Positions 61,601-64,000 of a stretch of 64,000 bases of DNA are shown here, piece by piece. The notes below the pieces were generated by a model. It saw nothing but the letters and a program-made list of their open reading frames with translations. It was not told where the DNA came from and did not search any database. The position numbers and the translations under genes were made by a program. Location of the stretch: assembly GCF_010681825.2 (NCBI RefSeq), contig NZ_CP066776.1, forward strand, positions 3,224,001 through 3,288,000. Reading direction: 5' to 3'. Source of the stretch: Sulfuriroseicoccus oceanibius. GTDB lineage: Bacteria > Verrucomicrobiota > Verrucomicrobiia > Verrucomicrobiales > SLCJ01. The first letter of the stretch is position 1. Each line of letters opens with the position of its first letter.

Positions 61601-62014
61601 ATGTTGCGCCGGATCGAAGGTAAACCGACAACTGACAACCGAGGCATCCGATGCTCGCACCAGATCCACCACGCCGGACACAGACTCCCCGTCGTCCGCT
61701 CTGATCGCGACATCATAGTCGCTAAAGGGAATGGAGCTCCAACGCATCCGATCCCGCCGGACGTTACCCGTTGGAGGAACTGGCGCACTTTGGGCGCGCA
61801 CCGCTGCGACCTCACTCAACTCACCACGCCCAAGATACGCTTCCACCTCTTCAGGAACGCGCAGCACCGCCGACTGCCAATCATCCCAGTCCCCCAGCAC
61901 ATCGTTAGCCTTCTCCTGATCCTCTCCGAAATCGAGGTCACGTAACTTCAAACAATAGGTTTCAGCAAAAGCGGGTGCGCTGACGAGCGCCAACAAAGTG
62001 AGAACACGGATCAT
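58622..62014 (-). CDS. large secreted protein, function unknown
   Basis: 1130 residues with a signal peptide (MIRVLTLLALVSAPAFAE). No catalytic motif seen. The sequence holds two stretches reminding of each other and of DUF3352-like surface proteins (HIVVFPSLDQLVTTMRVIEKEG around 260; VFYAVTKSALLVSFNEELLQRAM around 740-765), i.e. the habit of computing values per instance with valve-like beta/alpha folds. The C-terminal 200 residues (LAHYVPED-independent part, GRSLGWRNVDGSSGW to TTLWYFPGVGLVKTEGG) look like a DUF3108-type beta domain. Probably periplasmic or cell-surface. It is followed by the attR repeat. Confidence 0.75.
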   Translation of the reverse strand: MIRVLTLLALVSAPAFAETYCLKLRDLDFGEDQEKANDVLGDWDDWQSAVLRVPEEVEAYLGRGELSEVAAVRAQSAPVPPTGNVRRDRMRWSSIPFSDYDVAIRADDGESVSGVVDLVRASDASVVSCRFTFDPAQHDPVEEVRFAEVKRDSYWTVTQQTPVGRQWFLHLADKDRAPIRGSRFGQGDTIRFFTGVQAVSDNLALDRELLLGRRTWGGSANSRGSVDIPLSALEGVTVEAIDWSGMRGEGEVSVDPLAHYVPEDQHIVVFPSLDQLVTTMRVIEKEGAALVETASVRPHYRDLPGRYMAQMGVRFPGALAKMLPVESVAITGGDPYFPLGSDVAVLFESNDPGELFQLLKRTIAVQAKLAGADELEPLGQEGGDYAGYADPLRTFSSHLMRVGDLVVVANSRVQIERVLEVHRGNVPGLAGSDEYKVFRNRYPLAEMKTGYAFLSDACIRRWCGPRVRIGASRRIRAAVALKQLAAQQLTDGKLSDDYAPLLGEIAWNDGRVVSGNFGSLGFVRPISEMEMDTVTGVEADAYADWKSGYERGWRNVFDPIAVSFDLADDSRVVDLSVLPLIAQSKYDDFVEITRGARLSQRARSPHADAVMFASMAVNTEGGRFREFDQTLIDVLPSLKVNPLSWVGDSVTVFADKSPFWELVRAGYHPNGNGNGVDDLVQGLPLGVRIENKSSMKLAMVLTSLRAFVESSAPDAIQWETREAEDGRKYVVVSVDDGAQFEVFYAVTKSALLVSFNEELLQRAMVRETSVADNGSAVAAGDEVTDKAESIFLDGDLETILGLPTGRKTSLVDEGVRRRVSWSALPILNEWHQRFPEEDPVAVHARLFGEPLHCPGGKGFRWNAEEMTMESVAYGFPAKPRSEAVPVEVLERFDHISAGLSFDDGGLRAVAKLSVQPRPQVVGVIEPGGELLATAQDMLVTTVGARWEYQETAPFWGGTRNQTSVVQENVRSDAPGELLTRITREGEREGVSEVRWKLDGDARSLGWRNVDGSSGWNYSPNALMMPAELREGMRVIEKYRADGAEEDSLHYQEFEVLGLEHVEVPAGTYRYCLKVRASHWVGDEQAGSLYAKSVTTLWYFPGVGLVKTEGGAGSDYRWGRELTKFEPGEKE

Positions 62015-62135
62015 AGGGACGAAAGAACAGGACTAACAGGAAGACGAGCCATCCAGCATCCACATCACCTGCCCTCTGTCGATCTTCATCCCCCCGAAAA
62101 TCCGCACAAAAGCGGATCCCTCGACGAACCAACGG

Positions 62136-62525
62136 TTAGTCCTTCAGCAGCGCCCCGCCAGCAGTGGCGCCGGCCCAGACGGAGAGCAAGCACAGAACCA
62201 AGGACACGCCAATGTTAAGCAGCGCGGCGGGCCAGCCGTCCTCCCGGATCAACGCCAATGTCTGCAGGCTGAACGAGGAAAAGGTCGTGAAGCCTCCAAG
62301 CACACCGACGAGGATTCCCTGCCGCACCGGAACTGGGAGCCACCCGTGACGGTCGACAATCAATAAGTGGGCGAGAAACCCAATGAGGAAGCTGCCCAGC
62401 ACATTGCACACCATCGTCCCCCACGGGAACTCGGCTTTGATCCGCTGGTCGACCAACATCGACAGGCCATAACGAGACACACTTCCCAGCGCCCCGCCGA
62501 CGGCAATCCAAAACACAGCTCCCAT
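62136..62525 (-). CDS. crcB: fluoride ion channel CrcB/Fluc
   Basis: 129 residues, four membrane helices. Family motifs: GGALGSVSRYGLS near the start, FPWGTMVCNVLGSFLIGF (the NxxGSF pore Asn), and GVLGGFTTFSSFSLQTL with the Phe box and Na+-site turn. Fluc channels act as antiparallel dimers to expel F-. I looked for a fluoride riboswitch in the 74 bp before it and saw none. 121 bp downstream of it is the start of the large secreted protein. Confidence 0.94.
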   Translation of the reverse strand: MGAVFWIAVGGALGSVSRYGLSMLVDQRIKAEFPWGTMVCNVLGSFLIGFLAHLLIVDRHGWLPVPVRQGILVGVLGGFTTFSSFSLQTLALIREDGWPAALLNIGVSLVLCLLSVWAGATAGGALLKD

Positions 62526-62599
62526 AACAAAGAATTAGAAGCCGCACTAAAACGTCACGCGCCGATCAGGTCAAGCCCGCTCCGGCAATCGTGCCGCTG

Positions 62600-63589
62600 T
62601 CACAGCGCTGCAACTTCGCCAGCCGAGAACGTGCGCAGCATTGCGTCAGCCGACGGCACGTCCGATGAAAGCGCAAACAACATGACGGTACGGCCGCCTG
62701 CGTTCCACGCCACGGTTTGCCAACGGTCATCGCAGCGCACCTGAACCGCTTCACGCTGGCACTTCGGCATCACGACTTTCTGACGGTCGAAAACCGCCAA
62801 GTGCATTAACACACCGTCGATGCGGAAGCAGATCAAAGCGTAGCGCCCGACTTCAGGGGAATCGATTGTCTGGCAAACCACCAACTGGCTCTCCGCCAAT
62901 CGTGACTGCAGCGCTTGGATCGTTTCCTCCGCCGTGGCCTCGCTGCGGTGAATGGAGATCAACTCCTGCTTGAGCAGGTCCGCAGGCTGGAGCCCGGCTG
63001 GAACCGCTTGCGGCCTCACATTGCGGGCGATCATCCCTTCCACTTCGTCGATAGCATCCGATTGCCAGTTCGCAAACACGGCATTCGCTCCACCAGCAAG
63101 CGGCGTCACCACCGGCTGGGACGGATTGTCCGCAACCTGCGGCGGTGCATCGTCATGAAGCATCTCGGTGACCGCGAAGGTACCAGCGACCAGAAGCACA
63201 GCAGCCGCGGCCATTTGCCACCACGAACGACCACTGCGGCTGACCGGAAGCTCAACAACTTCCGCGTCTCCGCCAGACGCCTCGGCACGACGCTGAACAT
63301 CGGCCATGGAAAGAATGCGATCCTTAAGACCGGCGGGTGCGCGCACTTCGGAGAGCGCGGCCGAAACCTGGGCATCGAACTTCTGTTCTTCAATGAACCA
63401 ATCACGCAGCGTTGGATCCTTGTCGAGATGACGCAAGGCTTCACCGATCAGCGGGTCTTCCCGGTCCATCCCGTTCGGACGTGCCGCACCCAAAATCGTC
63501 TTAAGATCCTCGTTGTTCATTTGCTCGCTACTGATTGCTTCGATGAGATCCACGATCCCCTCGGGTTTATTCCCATTTTGATCCGGCAT
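62600..63589 (-). CDS. membrane-anchored anti-sigma factor-like protein
   Basis: 329 residues from the ATG at 63589 (MPDQNGNKPEGIVDLIEAISS), preceded by AGGAGG; it starts 1 bp after the stop of the ECF sigma gene, so the pair is coupled. Residues 1-120 are cytoplasmic and helical (GEALRHLDKDPTLRDWFIEEQKFDAQV), then one membrane helix (WWQMAAAAVLLVAGTFAVTEML, about 140-160) and a periplasmic domain with two or three Cys (VVCQT, LICFRIDG, MPKCQRE). Layout and linkage suggest an anti-sigma factor, though no ZAS zinc motif (HxxxCxxC) is present. Confidence 0.75.
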   Translation of the reverse strand: MPDQNGNKPEGIVDLIEAISSEQMNNEDLKTILGAARPNGMDREDPLIGEALRHLDKDPTLRDWFIEEQKFDAQVSAALSEVRAPAGLKDRILSMADVQRRAEASGGDAEVVELPVSRSGRSWWQMAAAAVLLVAGTFAVTEMLHDDAPPQVADNPSQPVVTPLAGGANAVFANWQSDAIDEVEGMIARNVRPQAVPAGLQPADLLKQELISIHRSEATAEETIQALQSRLAESQLVVCQTIDSPEVGRYALICFRIDGVLMHLAVFDRQKVVMPKCQREAVQVRCDDRWQTVAWNAGGRTVMLFALSSDVPSADAMLRTFSAGEVAAL

Positions 63590-63590
63590 G

Positions 63591-64000
63591 TTAATGTCCT
63601 CCTCCCGAGCGCTTGCGCGGTTTTGGCATTGGCACCACGGCTCCGCCGGATTGTTGTTCGCGCTGGGCTGCCATTTGTTCGCCAAGTTTAGGATTGGCGA
63701 GAGCCTTGCGCAGCGCGGCTTTGGCCCGCGACAAGCGGCTCATCACCGTGCCGATAGGCAACTCCAGAATCTCCGCGATTTCACGATACGCATAGCCCTG
63801 CAAGTAAAATAAAGTCAGCGGAGCGCGGTGCGATTCGTCCAGTGTTGCCAATGCGTCCACCACCATCCGCGAGTCGACATCCTGAGACGGCGTGCGCTCA
63901 CCTCCATCTCCGTCAAAGGGCTCGGACTCCTCGGTAAAAACCAGCCGTTGGTCCTTCCGGCGGCGGCGCAGAAACTCGTGGTACAAGGTGGTAAACAACC
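63591..64000 (-). CDS. ECF RNA polymerase sigma factor, N-terminus cut by window edge
   Basis: The frame is open to the right edge, so region 2 is mostly outside. Visible are FTTLYHEFLRRRRKD (end of region 2) and a complete region 4 (LDESHRAPLTLFYLQGYAYREIAEILELPIGTVMSRLSRAKAALRKAL), then a basic, Pro-rich tail. IEIL-PIGTVMSRL is the -35 recognition helix of ECF factors. Coupled to the anti-sigma-like gene downstream. Confidence 0.93.
   Translation of the reverse strand, partial: LFTTLYHEFLRRRRKDQRLVFTEESEPFDGDGGERTPSQDVDSRMVVDALATLDESHRAPLTLFYLQGYAYREIAEILELPIGTVMSRLSRAKAALRKALANPKLGEQMAAQREQQSGGAVVPMPKPRKRSGGGH

Noticed and set aside
62526-62599. Fluoride riboswitch upstream of crcB
   Set aside because: The 74-bp gap does not show the conserved crcB-motif pseudoknot pattern, and is very short.

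Overview
This 64 kb window comes from a GC-rich chromosome that is most probably a member of Verrucomicrobiota (Verrucomicrobiales-like). The pointers are proteins ending in a PEP-CTERM sorting signal (VPEPSSAALLGLGG... RRRK), an ECF sigma factor of the Rhodopirellula/Verrucomicrobium type followed by a FecR-LamG membrane protein, large secreted sulfatases and LamG proteins, a type II secretion operon, and intergenic spaces crowded with short palindromic repeats. No rRNA, CRISPR array or ribosomal-protein operon is present. The only intact tRNA is tRNA-Ser(GGA).

Layout. 1-9.6 kb: housekeeping genes (RseP site-2 protease running off the left edge, GluQRS, RecQ, a hypothetical secreted protein, aspartate-semialdehyde dehydrogenase). 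A 350-bp element with perfect 39-bp inverted ends lies between recQ and gluQ. A REP-associated tyrosine transposase (RAYT) is bracketed by two long palindromic mosaics, one carrying about 28 copies of a 7-bp repeat. 9.7-12.4 kb: small envelope proteins and a second RAYT beside a different hairpin family. 12.5-23.2 kb: a ten-gene type II secretion operon (gspE-F-G-H-I-J-K-L-M-D, minus strand) with a divergent gene that may supply the missing GspC. 24.5-26.7 kb: dGTPase-like hydrolase and a lipoprotein.

27.6-44.6 kb: a surface-polysaccharide and secreted-enzyme region, all on the plus strand. It holds an ECF sigma factor, its FecR-LamG partner, twin PEP-CTERM LamG proteins, a 1136-residue sulfatase with PA14 and LamG modules, a 1362-residue metzincin protease with LamG, a GH2 glycosidase and a second PA14 sulfatase. 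The sigma factor and its membrane partner are a plausible regulator of this set, and the T2SS is a plausible export route. 44.7-51.9 kb: ndk, an IS256-family element, a two-gene operon pairing a MnmM-like methyltransferase with a MnmC2-like oxidase (tRNA wobble uridine), tRNA-Ser with a decayed copy, and an outer-membrane barrel protein.

52.0-58.6 kb: the most notable feature, a compact 6.55-kb integrated element bounded by 15-bp direct repeats (14/15 identical). All of its genes are on the minus strand: tyrosine integrase, two small or unknown genes, AlpA-like HTH protein, RepA-like helicase, iteron-like repeats, AEP-type primase, two small or unknown genes, and a terminase-small-subunit-like gene at the far end. 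No capsid, tail, portal or large terminase gene is present. The order int - alpA - replication - terS is that of phage-inducible chromosomal islands, so I read it as a candidate phage satellite in Verrucomicrobiota. 58.6-64 kb: a large secreted protein, CrcB fluoride channel, and an anti-sigma/ECF sigma pair running off the right edge.
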